The notes under the pieces: model-generated
Databases searched by the model: none
What the model was told of the DNA's origin: nothing
The model's input: only the letters and a program-made list of their open reading frames with translations
Shown here: positions 1 to 8,893 of the stretch, in pieces
Layout: each line of letters starts with the position of its first letter
How positions within the stretch are numbered: the first letter of the stretch is position 1
Position numbers and translations under genes: made by a program
Assembly: GCF_014648675.1 (NCBI RefSeq)
Contig: NZ_BMRO01000007.1
Location: 455,529 to 497,771 of the forward strand
Source: Actinomadura livida
Lineage (GTDB): Bacteria > Actinomycetota > Actinomycetes > Streptosporangiales > Streptosporangiaceae
DNA length: 42,243 bases
Direction: 5' to 3'

Positions 1-1229
1 TCGAGGAGTCCGAGATCTTCGTCCTCGGGCAGCCCGACGTCGAGGTGACCGAGCTGGACGACGGCACCCAGTTCGCGTTCACCGCCGAGGTCGACATCCG
101 GCCGAAGTTCGAGGTGCCCGACTACGACGGCCTCGAGGTCGTGGTGGACGACGCCGAGGTCACCGACGAGCAGGTCGACGAGACGATCGGCAACCTGCGC
201 GAGCGGTTCGCGTCCCTCACCAACGCCGAGCGCGCCGCCGAGGAGGGCGACTTCGTCACCATCGACCTCGTCGCCAAGATCGACGGCGAGGAGGTCGAGG
301 ACGCCTCCACCAGCGGCTACTCCTACGAGGTCGGCAGCAAGTCGGCCATCGAGGGCCTGGACGAGGCGCTCGTCGGCCTCTCCGCCGAGGAGGACAAGAC
401 GTTCACCGGCACCCTGGTCGGCGGCGAGCGCGCCGGCGAGGAGGCCGAGATCACCGTCACCGTGCAGAGCGTCAAGGTGAAGAACCTGCCCGAGCTGGAC
501 GACGAGTTCGCCCAGCTCGCCAGCGAGTTCGACACCATCGACGAGCTGCGCGACGACGTCCGCGCCCGGCTCGGGCGCCAGGTCAAGATGCAGCAGCTGT
601 CCGAGGCGCGCGACAAGGCCCTCGAGGCGCTGCTGGAGAAGGTCGACATCCCGCTCCCCGAGAAGATCGTGGAGGAGGAGGTCGGCCGCCGCAACCAGCA
701 GCTGGAGCAGCAGCTGCAGATGGCCGGCATGACCAAGGAGGACTACCTCTCCGGCGAGGAGAAGACCGAGGAGGAGTTCGACACCGAGGTCGCCGACGCC
801 GCCCGGCTCGCGGTCAAGGGCGGGTTCGTCCTCGACCAGCTCGCCGTCCAGGAGGAGCTCAACGTCGAGAACGAGGAGCTCAGCGAGTACGTCGTCACCC
901 AGGCGATGCAGATGGGCGTGCAGCCGCAGCAGCTCGCCGAGTACCTCACCCAGAACAACCAGCTCCCGGCGATCGTCTCGGAGGTGCTGCGCAACAAGGC
1001 GCTGAACCTCATCGTCGAGCACGTCACCGTGAAGGACGAGTCGGGCAACGAGATCGACGTCGACGCCCTCCAGCGCGAGCTGAACGGCGAGACGGGCGAG
1101 ACCGTCCAGGCCGAGGAGGGCGCCGGCGAGCCTGCGGCCGAGAAGTCCGAGGACGCTGAGGACGCCGCTGCGGAGGCCCCGGCCGCCGAGGCGAAGGACG
1201 CCAAGGACGCGCAGGACAAGGACGCCTGA
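1..1229 (+). CDS. tig: Trigger factor (ribosome-associated chaperone/PPIase), 5' end missing
   Basis: The reading frame is open from the first complete codon at position 3, so the gene begins upstream of the window and the ribosome-docking N-terminal domain is mostly absent. What remains starts with an E-E-S-E-I-F-V-L-G-Q-P stretch typical of the end of that domain. It continues with the FKBP-type prolyl isomerase domain (E-G-D-F-V-T-I-D-L through A-E-I-T-V-T-V-Q-S-V-K) and the long helical C-terminal chaperone domain. The last 45 or so residues are an Ala/Glu/Asp/Lys-rich acidic tail, common in actinobacterial trigger factors. Trigger factor binds nascent chains at the ribosome exit tunnel in the cytosol. 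Its position directly before clpP-clpX is the classic bacterial order, but a strong terminator separates it from clpP1 here. The first start codon at 45 (GTG) is internal to the protein and is not the true start. Confidence 0.96.
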   Translation, partial: EESEIFVLGQPDVEVTELDDGTQFAFTAEVDIRPKFEVPDYDGLEVVVDDAEVTDEQVDETIGNLRERFASLTNAERAAEEGDFVTIDLVAKIDGEEVEDASTSGYSYEVGSKSAIEGLDEALVGLSAEEDKTFTGTLVGGERAGEEAEITVTVQSVKVKNLPELDDEFAQLASEFDTIDELRDDVRARLGRQVKMQQLSEARDKALEALLEKVDIPLPEKIVEEEVGRRNQQLEQQLQMAGMTKEDYLSGEEKTEEEFDTEVADAARLAVKGGFVLDQLAVQEELNVENEELSEYVVTQAMQMGVQPQQLAEYLTQNNQLPAIVSEVLRNKALNLIVEHVTVKDESGNEIDVDALQRELNGETGETVQAEEGAGEPAAEKSEDAEDAAAEAPAAEAKDAKDAQDKDA

Positions 1230-1256
1230 GCCGCCCTGGACGTTCCCTGAGGCATC

Positions 1257-1295
1257 GGACGGCCCCGCACCCGGAAACGGGGTGCGGGGCCGTCC
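1257..1295 (+). terminator. Intrinsic terminator after tig
   Basis: A perfect 16-bp stem (1257-1272 with 1280-1295; left arm GGACGGCCCCGCACCC) has a 7-nt loop and is followed by TTT. It lies 28 bases after the tig stop codon and should separate tig from the clpP operon. Confidence 0.88.
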
Positions 1296-1404
1296 TTTGA
1301 GCGGCGTGAACCGGGGGATGGGGGAGAGGGACCCGGGGGCGGTGCCGCGCCGGCGGGGAGCGCCGGGAGTGTCCGTCCTGTCCGGACCGTCCGGCGGCGC
1401 GCGG

Positions 1405-1420
1405 GTACGCCCCTGGCGAA
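1405..1420 (+). promoter_or_regulatory. Candidate ClgR operator upstream of clpP1
   Basis: The sequence GTACGC-CCCTG-GCGAA differs by one base from the actinomycete ClgR operator as I remember it (GTTCGC, 5 bases, GCG). The reverse strand also reads TTCGC-N5-GCG, so the site is nearly symmetric. It lies about 85 bases before the clpP1 start. ClgR is the known activator of clp protease genes in Streptomyces, Corynebacterium and Mycobacterium. No clgR gene is in this window. A likely -10 follows near 1459-1464 (TTAATG), but I cannot fix the start site. Confidence 0.55.
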
Positions 1421-1505
1421 AAGGCGGCCCCCACGGCTTAAGCGGCCCCGTACGCGCGTTAATGTCCAAGCATCCGAACCGATTAAAAGGACCGGAGGAA
1501 CACCG

Positions 1506-2144
1506 GTGAGCATGCCTCCGACTTTCGACGAGTCGTCGCGGATCCAGGCGCGGGTCGCCGAGGCGCCCCTGTTGCCTCTGGGCGACCAGCTGTTCCAGCG
1601 GCTGCTGCGCGAGCGGATCGTCTTCCTCGGCCAGCAGGTCGACGACGACATCGCCAACCGCATCTGCGCGGAGCTGCTGCTGCTGTCCGCCGAGGACGGC
1701 CGACGCGACATCACGCTCTACATCAACTCGCCCGGTGGCTCCGTCACCGCCGGCATGGCGATCTACGACATCATGCAGTACGTCCCGAACGACATCGTCA
1801 CGGTCGGCATGGGGCTGGCCGCGTCGATGGGGCAGTTCCTGCTGTGCGCCGGGACGCAGGGCAAGCGCTACGCCCTGCCGCACGCGCGCATCATGATGCA
1901 CCAGCCGTCCGGCGGCATCGGCGGGACGGCCTCCGACATCAAGATCCAGGCCGAGCAGATGCTGTACGTCAAGCGGACGCTCGCCGAGAAGATCGCCGAG
2001 CACACCGGCCAGGCGCTCGACCAGATCGAGCGCGACTCCGACCGCGACCGCTGGTTCACCGCCGACGAGGCCAAGGACTACGGGTTCGTGGACCACGTGG
2101 TGCTCAGCGCCACCCAGGTGCCCTCCGAGGGCACGGTCTCCTGA
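1506..2144 (+). CDS. clpP1: ATP-dependent Clp protease proteolytic subunit ClpP1
   Basis: This 212-residue serine peptidase subunit belongs to the Clp degradation chamber in the cytosol. The catalytic triad is visible as Ser107 (G-L-A-A-S-M-G-Q), His132 (M-M-H-Q-P) and Asp181 (S-D-R-D-R-W). The S-P-G-G oxyanion strand precedes it. A GTG start at 1506 is supported by GGAGGA six bases upstream; an ATG two codons later is a minor alternative. clpP2 follows after 28 bases with its own ribosome binding site. In actinobacteria the two different ClpP rings assemble into a mixed tetradecamer that works with ClpX or ClpC. The upstream ClgR-like box suggests stress-linked activation of the pair. Confidence 0.97.
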   Translation: MSMPPTFDESSRIQARVAEAPLLPLGDQLFQRLLRERIVFLGQQVDDDIANRICAELLLLSAEDGRRDITLYINSPGGSVTAGMAIYDIMQYVPNDIVTVGMGLAASMGQFLLCAGTQGKRYALPHARIMMHQPSGGIGGTASDIKIQAEQMLYVKRTLAEKIAEHTGQALDQIERDSDRDRWFTADEAKDYGFVDHVVLSATQVPSEGTVS

Positions 2145-2172
2145 CGACCTGATCATCTATCGGAGGCACACA

Positions 2173-2853
2173 GTGAGCGACATCCGACCCGGCTTCAGCG
2201 GTCTGGTCCCGGGGGGCGAGTCCCCGACGCCGGCCCAGAGCCGCTACATCATTCCGTCGTTCGTCGAGCGCACCACGTACGGGGTCAAGGAGATGAACCC
2301 GTACAACAAGCTGTTCGAGGAGCGCATCATCTTCCTCGGCGTGCAGATCGACGACGCGTCGGCCAACGACGTGATGGCCCAGCTGATCACGCTGGAGTCG
2401 ATCGACCCCGACCGCGACATCAGCATCTACATCAACTCGCCCGGCGGCTCGTTCACCGCCATGACGGCGATCTACGACACGATGCAGTTCGTCAAGCCCG
2501 ACATCCAGACGGTCTGCATCGGCCAGGCCGCCTCGGCCGCCGCCGTGCTGCTCGCGGCCGGGACGCCGGGCAAGCGGGCCGCGCTGCCCAACTCGCGGAT
2601 ACTGATCCACCAGCCCGCGACCGAGGGCACCTACGGCCAGTCCAGCGACATAGAGATCCAGGCGCGCGAGATCATGCGGATCCGCGAGCTGCTGGAGAGC
2701 ATCCTCGCCGAGCACAGCGGCAAGAGCATCGACGAGGTCCGCCGGGACATCGAGCGCGACAAGATCCTTACGGCGGACGAGGCGAAGAGCTACGGCCTCA
2801 TCGACGATGTCTTCGCCAGCAGGAAGCGCAAAGCCGAGGTAGTGTCGTCCTGA
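2173..2853 (+). CDS. clpP2: ATP-dependent Clp protease proteolytic subunit ClpP2
   Basis: This second ClpP paralogue has 226 residues. The triad is Ser121 (G-Q-A-A-S-A-A-A-V), His146 (I-H-Q-P) and Asp196 (E-R-D-K-I-L-T). The residues around the active serine (S-A-A instead of S-M-G) set it apart from ClpP1 and fit the ClpP2 class, as does its longer N-terminal segment of about 40 residues before M-N-P-Y-N-K. A GTG start at 2173 follows GGAGG at 2162-2166. It lies 28 bases behind clpP1, almost certainly on the same transcript, and its product should form the second ring of the ClpP1P2 complex. Confidence 0.97.
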   Translation: MSDIRPGFSGLVPGGESPTPAQSRYIIPSFVERTTYGVKEMNPYNKLFEERIIFLGVQIDDASANDVMAQLITLESIDPDRDISIYINSPGGSFTAMTAIYDTMQFVKPDIQTVCIGQAASAAAVLLAAGTPGKRAALPNSRILIHQPATEGTYGQSSDIEIQAREIMRIRELLESILAEHSGKSIDEVRRDIERDKILTADEAKSYGLIDDVFASRKRKAEVVSS

Positions 2854-2875
2854 GACGGCACGAGGACGAGGGAGT

Positions 2876-2910
2876 CCCCGAGCCCGGTCGCCACACTTCC
2901 GGGCGAGGGG
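2876..2910 (+). terminator. Possible weak terminator or attenuator between clpP2 and clpX
   Basis: CCCC-GA-GCCCGG can pair with CCGGGC-GA-GGGG across an 11-base loop, leaving a small internal mismatch, and CTTTCC follows. It lies in the 173-base gap before clpX. It may set a lower clpX level or mark a transcript end, but there is no clean U run. Confidence 0.35.
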
Positions 2911-3026
2911 CTTTCCAAGTCCGTCGGAGGCGGTAACGTCGATTCCAACGTCGAGAGCCTTCGGGACGCAACCGAGCTGCGCCGCATCCTCCAGGGCGGG
3001 CGGCCCCACGAAAAGGAGACAGTTGG

Positions 3027-4301
3027 GTGGCACGCATCGGCGACGGTGGTGATCTGCTGAAGTGCTCGTTCTGCGGGAAGAGCCAGAAGCAGGTCAAGAA
3101 GCTCATCGCGGGTCCGGGCGTGTACATCTGCGACGAGTGCATCGATCTCTGCAACGAGATCATCGAGGAGGAGCTCTCCGAGACCTCCGACCTCAAGTGG
3201 GACAACCTGCCCAAACCGCGGGAGATCTACGAGTTCCTGGACTCCTACGTCATCGGGCAGGACACGGCGAAGAAGGCGCTGTCCGTCGCCGTGTACAACC
3301 ACTACAAGCGGATCCAGTCGGGCGACACCGGCAGGGACGACCCGGTCGAACTGGGCAAGTCCAACATCCTGCTGCTGGGCCCCACCGGATCCGGCAAGAC
3401 GCTCCTCGCGCAGACCCTCGCCAAACTCCTCAACGTCCCGTTCGCGATCGCGGACGCCACGGCGCTGACGGAGGCCGGATACGTCGGGGAGGACGTCGAG
3501 AACATCCTCCTCAAACTGATCCAGGCGGCCGACTACGACGTCAAGAAGGCCGAGACCGGGATCATCTACATCGACGAGGTCGACAAGATCGCCCGCAAGA
3601 GCGAGAACCCGTCGATCACCCGGGACGTCTCGGGTGAGGGCGTCCAGCAGGCCCTGCTCAAGATCCTGGAGGGCACCACCGCGAGCGTCCCGCCGCAGGG
3701 CGGCCGCAAGCACCCCCACCAGGAGTTCATCCAGATCGACACCACCAACGTGCTGTTCATCTGCGGCGGCGCGTTCGCCGGCCTGGAGAAGATCGTCGAG
3801 TCCCGGGTCGGGAAGCAGGGCATGGGCTTCGGCGCCCAGATCCGCTCCAAGTCCGACTTCGAGGAGTCGTCGGCCATCTTCGGCGACGTCATGCCGGAGG
3901 ACCTGCTGAAGTTCGGGCTCATCCCCGAGTTCATCGGCCGGCTCCCGGTGATCACGTCCGTCCACAACCTGGACCGCGAGGCTCTGATCAACATCCTCAC
4001 CGAGCCGAAGAACGCGCTGGTGCGCCAGTACCACCGCCTCTTCGAACTCGACGGCGTCGACCTGGAGTTCACCGACGACGCCCTGGAGGCGATCGCCGAC
4101 CAGGCCATCCTCCGCGGCACCGGAGCCCGCGGGCTCCGCGCCATCATGGAGGAGGTCCTGCTCTCGGTGATGTACGAGGTGCCGAGCCGCCAGGACGTCG
4201 CCCGCGTCGTGATCACCCGCGAGGCCGTCCTGGAGCACGTCAACCCGACCCTCGTCCCACGCGACCGCCCGAAGCGCGAGCCGCGCGAGAAGAGCGCCTG
4301 A
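3027..4301 (+). CDS. clpX: ATP-dependent Clp protease ATP-binding subunit ClpX
   Basis: This AAA+ unfoldase has 424 residues. It has an N-terminal treble-clef zinc domain (Cys13, Cys16, Cys35, Cys38), Walker A G-P-T-G-S-G-K-T at 118-125 and Walker B I-I-Y-I-D-E-V-D at 179-186. The pore-1 loop is G-Y-V-G (151-154), the RKH substrate loop is at 227-229, and M-G-F at 266-268 takes the place of the I-G-F loop that docks on ClpP. Sensor 2 is G-A-R-G-L-R. The GTG start follows AAGGAG at 3013-3018. ClpX recognises and unfolds tagged substrates and feeds them to ClpP1P2. It may be co-transcribed with clpP1-clpP2 or have its own promoter in the 173-base gap. Confidence 0.98.
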   Translation: MARIGDGGDLLKCSFCGKSQKQVKKLIAGPGVYICDECIDLCNEIIEEELSETSDLKWDNLPKPREIYEFLDSYVIGQDTAKKALSVAVYNHYKRIQSGDTGRDDPVELGKSNILLLGPTGSGKTLLAQTLAKLLNVPFAIADATALTEAGYVGEDVENILLKLIQAADYDVKKAETGIIYIDEVDKIARKSENPSITRDVSGEGVQQALLKILEGTTASVPPQGGRKHPHQEFIQIDTTNVLFICGGAFAGLEKIVESRVGKQGMGFGAQIRSKSDFEESSAIFGDVMPEDLLKFGLIPEFIGRLPVITSVHNLDREALINILTEPKNALVRQYHRLFELDGVDLEFTDDALEAIADQAILRGTGARGLRAIMEEVLLSVMYEVPSRQDVARVVITREAVLEHVNPTLVPRDRPKREPREKSA

Positions 4302-4484
4302 CCGGGGCGAACGGCCGGCCGAGCGCCGAGGCGGTCGTGTCCGCCGCCTGGCGGCACATCCGCCGCGCCGGGCGCGTGGACGGCCGGCTGTTCGCCGCGG
4401 CGTACGCGGAGCCGCGTCCGCGGCGGCGCCTTTCTCGGGACGCCTGAGCAGCCCGCCGAGTACGGGCGCGGGTGAGCGGGCGGG

Positions 4485-5138
4485 TCAGTGCCGCGATTCG
4501 CCGAGGCCGGCCTCGCGGGCCACGACGATCGCCTGGGCGCGGTCGGCGACGTGCAGCTTCATGAAGATGTTCGAGACGTGGTTGCGGACCGTCTTCTGGC
4601 TGAGGAAGAGGGTCCCGGCGATCTCGGCGTTGTTGCGGCCCTGGGCGATCAGCGCGAGGACCTCGCGTTCGCGTTCGGTGAGCTCCGGGAACGCGGCCCG
4701 GCGCGGGTCGGGCATGTCGGTGAAGTACGTCAGGACGCGGCGGGCGATCTCGGGGCCGTAGATGGCCTCGCCCGCTGCCACCGCCTTCACCGCGCGGGCG
4801 ATCTCCTCGGCGCCGGACTCCTTCAGCAGGTAGCCGCGGGCGCCGGCCCGCATCGCCGCGAACACCGAGTCGTCGTCGCGGAACATCGTCAGGACCAGGA
4901 CGCCGATGCGCGGGCTGGTGCGGGTGATGGTGCGGGTGGCCTCGATTCCGTTGCCGCCGGGCATGTGGAGGTCCATCACGACGACGTCCGGCTGCAGCTC
5001 GGCCGACAGCCGCACCGCCTCCGGGCCGTTCTCGGCCTCGCCGACGACCTCCACCCCCAGCGCGTGCAGCAGCCCCTTGAGGCCCTGCCTGAACACCGGG
5101 TGGTCGTCGGTGATGAGAACACGGATGTTCTCGCTCAT
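4485..5138 (-). CDS. NarL/LuxR-family response regulator
   Basis: This 217-residue protein has a receiver domain at about 5-120, with acidic pocket D11-D12, phosphorylation site Asp56 in V-V-V-M-D-L-H-M-P and a K-E switch lysine. A LuxR-type helix-turn-helix follows (L-T-E-R-E-R-E-V-L-A-L-I-A-Q-G to V-R-N-H-V-S-N-I). It resembles the DegU/LiaR/NarL class of DNA-binding regulators. Its ATG overlaps the TGA of the upstream histidine kinase gene as ATGA (5135-5138 on the minus strand), so the two are translationally coupled and form a cognate pair. The signal and regulon cannot be read from the sequence. Confidence 0.95.
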   Translation of the reverse strand: MSENIRVLITDDHPVFRQGLKGLLHALGVEVVGEAENGPEAVRLSAELQPDVVVMDLHMPGGNGIEATRTITRTSPRIGVLVLTMFRDDDSVFAAMRAGARGYLLKESGAEEIARAVKAVAAGEAIYGPEIARRVLTYFTDMPDPRRAAFPELTEREREVLALIAQGRNNAEIAGTLFLSQKTVRNHVSNIFMKLHVADRAQAIVVAREAGLGESRH

Positions 5139-5923
5139 CTACGCCCGCCCTTCCCCATGGAAGGCCGATGGTACTCCGCCGCGGCCAGCGGCAGCCGGGC
5201 CGAAACCAGTGTCCCGCCGCCGTTGCGGGACGTGATGACGCAGTGGCCGCCGACCTCGGCGGCCCACTCCTTCATCGCGGCCAGCCCGCGCCGCGACCCC
5301 GGCTGCCCGCCGTTGCGGGACGAGTCGGGGAGCCCGGGGCCGGTGTCGGCCACCACGATCCGCAGCTCGGTGTCCCGGGACAGCCGGACCGTCGCGGTGC
5401 TCCCCGGCGCGTGCAGCCGGACGTTCGTCAGCGCCTCCTGCACGATCCGGTACGCCGCCACCTCCACCGCCGCGGGCAGCTCCAGGTGCTCGTCGTCGAA
5501 CCGCACGTCCACCCGCTCGCAGCAGCCCTCGGCGATCGACTCGATGGCGGCGACGAGCCCCAGGTCGTCCAGCGCGGGCGGGCGCAGGCCGTGCGCCAGG
5601 TCGCGGATCTCCCCGACGGCCGTGGCGAGCCGGTCCCGGACGTCGGAGAGCAGCGGGTCCATCCGCTCCGGCTCGACGGCCAGCGTGATCCGCGCCGCGT
5701 CCAGCGACATCGCGAGGCTGGCCAGGGTCGGCCCGAGCCCGTCGTGCAGGTCGTGCCGCAGCCGGCGCCGCTCCTCCTCCCGGCTGGCGAGGATCCGCTC
5801 CCGGGAGCGCTGCAGGTCGGCGGTGAGGCTGCGGAGGTGAGGGAGGGTCGCGGCACGTGCCGCCACGGCCCCCGCGGTGAACGCGCCGGCCAGCACGGCT
5901 GCGCGTGCCAGTACCGCTCGCAT
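5135..5923 (-). CDS. NarL-type sensor histidine kinase (HisKA_3)
   Basis: From the ATG at 5923 the protein has 262 residues. It begins with a hydrophobic Ala/Val/Leu-rich segment (about residues 3-25) that is probably a single membrane anchor. The dimerisation/phosphoacceptor helix follows ([14 protein letters not shown]), then an HATPase_c domain with E-A-L-T-N-V, D-T-G-P-G-L and G-G-G-T-L-V boxes. No separate extracellular sensor domain is visible, so it is a short 'intramembrane-sensing'-like kinase or senses with the anchor. I prefer ATG 5923, because AAGGGAG lies nine bases upstream. A GTG at 5971 would add 16 residues, but its Shine-Dalgarno abuts the codon. The kinase is coupled to the response regulator by ATGA. 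Confidence 0.9.
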   Translation of the reverse strand: MRAVLARAAVLAGAFTAGAVAARAATLPHLRSLTADLQRSRERILASREEERRRLRHDLHDGLGPTLASLAMSLDAARITLAVEPERMDPLLSDVRDRLATAVGEIRDLAHGLRPPALDDLGLVAAIESIAEGCCERVDVRFDDEHLELPAAVEVAAYRIVQEALTNVRLHAPGSTATVRLSRDTELRIVVADTGPGLPDSSRNGGQPGSRRGLAAMKEWAAEVGGHCVITSRNGGGTLVSARLPLAAAEYHRPSMGKGGRR

Positions 5924-5996
5924 CCCGTCCCACTCCCTTCGCGTCCCGCCGTCGCGGACGTTTTCCGCCACCCTTTCCGGTGGGGCGACCCGGTGT

Positions 5997-6007
5997 CAGG
6001 TGACCTG
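5997..6007. promoter_or_regulatory. Palindrome CAGGT-G-ACCTG in the kinase/valS divergent region
   Basis: A perfect 5-bp inverted repeat around a central G lies within 75 bases of the kinase start. It could be an operator for the two-component pair; no binding protein can be named. Confidence 0.3.
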
Positions 6008-6021
6008 TGTCCCGACCCTCA

Positions 6022-6037
6022 CGGGAAACGCTTCCCG
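6022..6037. promoter_or_regulatory. Inverted repeat CGGGAA-N4-TTCCCG in the kinase/valS divergent region
   Basis: Perfect 6-bp arms with a 4-base spacer (ACGC) lie between the divergent kinase and valS genes. The size and symmetry suit a dimeric DNA-binding regulator such as a NarL-type autoregulator, which is inference only. Confidence 0.35.
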
Positions 6038-6123
6038 GCCCGGTCCGCGATCGGCCGTCGCGCCGGGCGGGCCGTGCGGCGGGGGGCGTGGCCGCGGCGT
6101 CTCCGGGCGCCTGCCCGGTGGGT

Positions 6124-6150
6124 CTGGCACACGTCCGGCCCCCGTAGAAT
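6124..6150 (+). promoter_or_regulatory. valS promoter, apparently leaderless
   Basis: The -10 element TAGAAT (6145-6150) ends eight bases before the valS GTG, so transcription should start at or next to the start codon. A weak -35 CTGGCA lies at 6124-6129. There is no Shine-Dalgarno sequence ahead of the GTG. Confidence 0.65.
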
Positions 6151-6158
6151 CTTCAGCC

Positions 6159-8777
6159 GTGACACAGCCCAGCACTGAGCGCGGCCAGGGGGCCGCAGCG
6201 GACGTCGACCTGCCCACCCAGTACCGTCCGGCGGACGTTGAAGGCCGCCTCTACGAGCGGTGGGTATCGGAGGGGCTGTTCACCGCCGACCCCGGCCGTG
6301 CGCCCGGCCGGCCGCACTTCTCGGTCGTGATCCCGCCGCCGAACGTCACCGGCTCGCTGCACATGGGGCACGCGCTCGACCACTCGATCCAGGACACCCT
6401 GGTCCGGCGGCACCGGATGCTGGGCCACGAGACCCTGTGGCTGCCCGGCATGGACCACGCGGGCATCGCCACCCAGAACGTGGTGGAGCGCGAGCTGGCC
6501 AAGGAGGGCGTGTCGCGGCACGACCTCGGGCGCGAGGCGTTCGTCGAGCGGGTGTGGGAGTGGAAGGCCGAGTCCGGCGGGCGGATCCTCGGGCAGATGC
6601 GCCGCCTCGGCGACAGCGTCGACTGGACGCGCGAGGCGTTCACGATGGACGGCGCACGTGCTACTGCTGTCCGGACGATCTTCAAGCGACTGTTCGACGA
6701 CGGGCTGATCTACCGGGCCGAGCGCATCATCAACTGGTGCCCGCGCTGCCTGACGGCCCTGTCCGACATCGAGGTCGAGCACGAGGACGTCGACGGCGAG
6801 CTGGTGTCGATCCGGTACGGGTCCGGGGAGGACGATATCGTCGTCGCGACCACGCGGGCCGAGACGATGCTGGGCGACACCGCGGTGGCCGTCCACCCCG
6901 GCGACGAGCGGTACGCGCACCTGGTCGGCCGGGAGATCGAGCTCCCGCTGACCGGCCGCCGCATCCCCGTCGTGGCCGACGAGCACGTCGACCCGGAGTT
7001 CGGCACGGGCGCGGTGAAGGTGACCCCGGCGCACGACCCGAACGACTTCGAGATCGGCCGCCGGCACTCGCTGGAGTCCCTGACGATCATGGACGAGCGC
7101 GGCGTCGTCACCGCGTCCGGGCCGTTCGAGGGGCTCGACCGGTTCGAGGCGCGGCCCGCGGTGGTGGCGGCGCTGCGCGAGCAGGGCCGGATCGTCAGGG
7201 AGGTCCGCCCCTACGAGCACTCGGTCGGGCACTGCCAGCGCTGCGCCACGGTCGTCGAGCCGCGCGTGTCGCTGCAGTGGTTCGTGAAGGTCGAGTCGCT
7301 GGCGAAGGCCGCGGGCGACGCCGTCCGCGACGGCCGCGTCACGATCCACCCGCCGGAGATGGCGGCCCGCTACTTCGAGTGGGTCGACAACATGCACGAC
7401 TGGTGCATCAGCCGGCAGCTGTGGTGGGGCCACCGCATCCCGGTCTGGTACGGGCCGGACGGCGAGGTCGTCTGCCCGGGGCCGGACGAGGAGCCGCCCG
7501 CCGGCTGGACGCAGGACTCCGACGTCCTCGACACCTGGTTCTCCTCGGCGCTGTGGCCGTTCTCGACTCTGGGCTGGCCTGACGAGACGCCGGAGCTGAA
7601 GCGGTTCTATCCGACGTCGGTGCTGGTCACCGGCTACGACATCCTGTTCTTCTGGGTCGCCCGGATGATGATGTTCGGGCTGTACGCGATGGACGGCGTC
7701 CAGCCGTTCGACACCATCGCCCTGCACGGGATGGTCCGCGACCAGTTCGGCAAGAAGATGTCCAAGTCGTTCGGCAACGTCATCGACCCGCTCGACTGGA
7801 TCGACGCGTACGGCGCCGACGCGACCCGCTTCACGCTGCTGCGCGGCGCGAACCCGGGCGGCGACGTCCCGGTGGCGGAGCAGTGGGCGCAGGGGTCGCG
7901 CAACTTCTGCAACAAGCTGTGGAACGCGACGCGGTTCGCGCTGATCAACGGCGCCCACGTCCGCGGGGAGATGCCCGCGGAGGTGACGACCGTGGACGCC
8001 TGGATCCTGTCGCGCCTCCAGACCGTCATCGCCGAGGTGGACGCGCACCTGGAGGGCTACGACTTCGCGAAGGCGTGCGAGGCGCTCTACCACTTCGCGT
8101 GGGACGAGGTCTGCGACTGGTACGTGGAGCTCGCGAAGGTCCAGCTCGCCGACGAGCGGGCCGAGCCGACGCGCCGCGTCCTGGGCGAGGTCCTGGACAA
8201 CCTGCTGCGGCTGCTGCACCCGGTGATCCCGTTCGTCACCGAGGAGCTGTGGACGTCCCTGACCGGGGGCGCCACCGTCGTCACCGCGCCGTGGCCGTCC
8301 GCCGAGCCCGCGCGCGCCGACCGGGCGGCGGAGACCGTGGTCGAGTCGCTGCAGCGCCTCGTCACCGAGGTCCGCCGGTTCCGCGCCGACCAGGGCCTCA
8401 AGCCGGGGCAGAAGGTCGCCGCGTCGCTGGAGTGGGGCGCCTCGCCGCTCGCCGCGCACGAGGAGGGCGTCCGGGCGCTGCTGCGGCTCACCGAGCCGGG
8501 CGAGGGCTTCTCGGCCACGGCGTCGCTGCCGGTCGAGGGCGTCGCCGTCCGGCTCGACACCGCGGGCGCCATCGACGTGGCCGCCGAGCGCAAGCGGCTG
8601 GAGAAGGACCTCGCCGCCGCCCGCAGGGAGGTCGAGCAGGCGACCCGCAAGCTGGGCAACGAGGCGTTCATGGCGAAGGCGCCCGAGGCCGTCGTCGCCA
8701 AGAACCGGGCGCGGCTGGCGCAGGCCGAGGCCGACATCGGGCGGCTCGAGGCGCAGCTGACCGCCCTTCCGGGGTGA
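6159..8777 (+). CDS. valS: Valine--tRNA ligase
   Basis: This class I aminoacyl-tRNA synthetase of 872 residues charges tRNA-Val in the cytosol. The HIGH-type motif H-M-G-H is at 68-71 after P-P-P-N-V-T-G-S-L, and K-M-S-K-S is at 533-537. The editing (CP1) domain lies between them, with [10 protein letters not shown]. The C-terminus forms the Ala/Arg/Glu-rich coiled-coil arm (about 805-872) that contacts the tRNA. The frame is open upstream to 5877, but homology begins with the peptide after GTG 6159 (V-T-Q-P-S-T-E-R) and a -10 hexamer sits just before it, so that GTG is the start. No T-box leader is present. Confidence 0.97.
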   Translation: MTQPSTERGQGAAADVDLPTQYRPADVEGRLYERWVSEGLFTADPGRAPGRPHFSVVIPPPNVTGSLHMGHALDHSIQDTLVRRHRMLGHETLWLPGMDHAGIATQNVVERELAKEGVSRHDLGREAFVERVWEWKAESGGRILGQMRRLGDSVDWTREAFTMDGARATAVRTIFKRLFDDGLIYRAERIINWCPRCLTALSDIEVEHEDVDGELVSIRYGSGEDDIVVATTRAETMLGDTAVAVHPGDERYAHLVGREIELPLTGRRIPVVADEHVDPEFGTGAVKVTPAHDPNDFEIGRRHSLESLTIMDERGVVTASGPFEGLDRFEARPAVVAALREQGRIVREVRPYEHSVGHCQRCATVVEPRVSLQWFVKVESLAKAAGDAVRDGRVTIHPPEMAARYFEWVDNMHDWCISRQLWWGHRIPVWYGPDGEVVCPGPDEEPPAGWTQDSDVLDTWFSSALWPFSTLGWPDETPELKRFYPTSVLVTGYDILFFWVARMMMFGLYAMDGVQPFDTIALHGMVRDQFGKKMSKSFGNVIDPLDWIDAYGADATRFTLLRGANPGGDVPVAEQWAQGSRNFCNKLWNATRFALINGAHVRGEMPAEVTTVDAWILSRLQTVIAEVDAHLEGYDFAKACEALYHFAWDEVCDWYVELAKVQLADERAEPTRRVLGEVLDNLLRLLHPVIPFVTEELWTSLTGGATVVTAPWPSAEPARADRAAETVVESLQRLVTEVRRFRADQGLKPGQKVAASLEWGASPLAAHEEGVRALLRLTEPGEGFSATASLPVEGVAVRLDTAGAIDVAAERKRLEKDLAAARREVEQATRKLGNEAFMAKAPEAVVAKNRARLAQAEADIGRLEAQLTALPG

Positions 8778-8839
8778 TGACGCGGAGCGACGGCGCGGTC
8801 CGGCCCAGCGAAGGGTCGGCGCGCCCGGCCCGGCGCGGC

Positions 8840-8845
8840 TACGAT
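8840..8845 (+). promoter_or_regulatory. Possible -10 (TACGAT) for the repeat-containing membrane protein gene
   Basis: TACGAT lies 48 bases before the ATG at 8894 in the 116-base gap after valS. No convincing -35 is visible. Confidence 0.3.
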
Positions 8846-8893
8846 CCGGGTGGGCAAGCGGGCTTTGCCAGGACATGAACCATCAGGAGTGCA

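Noticed and set aside
5877..6158. N-terminal extension of valS by 94 codons
   Set aside because: The extension is Arg/Pro-rich with no similarity to ValRS. A -10 element sits just before GTG 6159, and the extension would overlap the kinase gene.
6040..6158. T-box riboswitch ahead of valS
   Set aside because: No T-box consensus, specifier loop or terminator pairing is visible, and the promoter leaves no leader.
6153..8876. A 907-codon open frame antisense to valS
   Set aside because: Long antisense frames are expected in very GC-rich genes. The translation is His/Arg/Asp-rich with no recognisable motif, while the plus strand encodes a complete ValRS.
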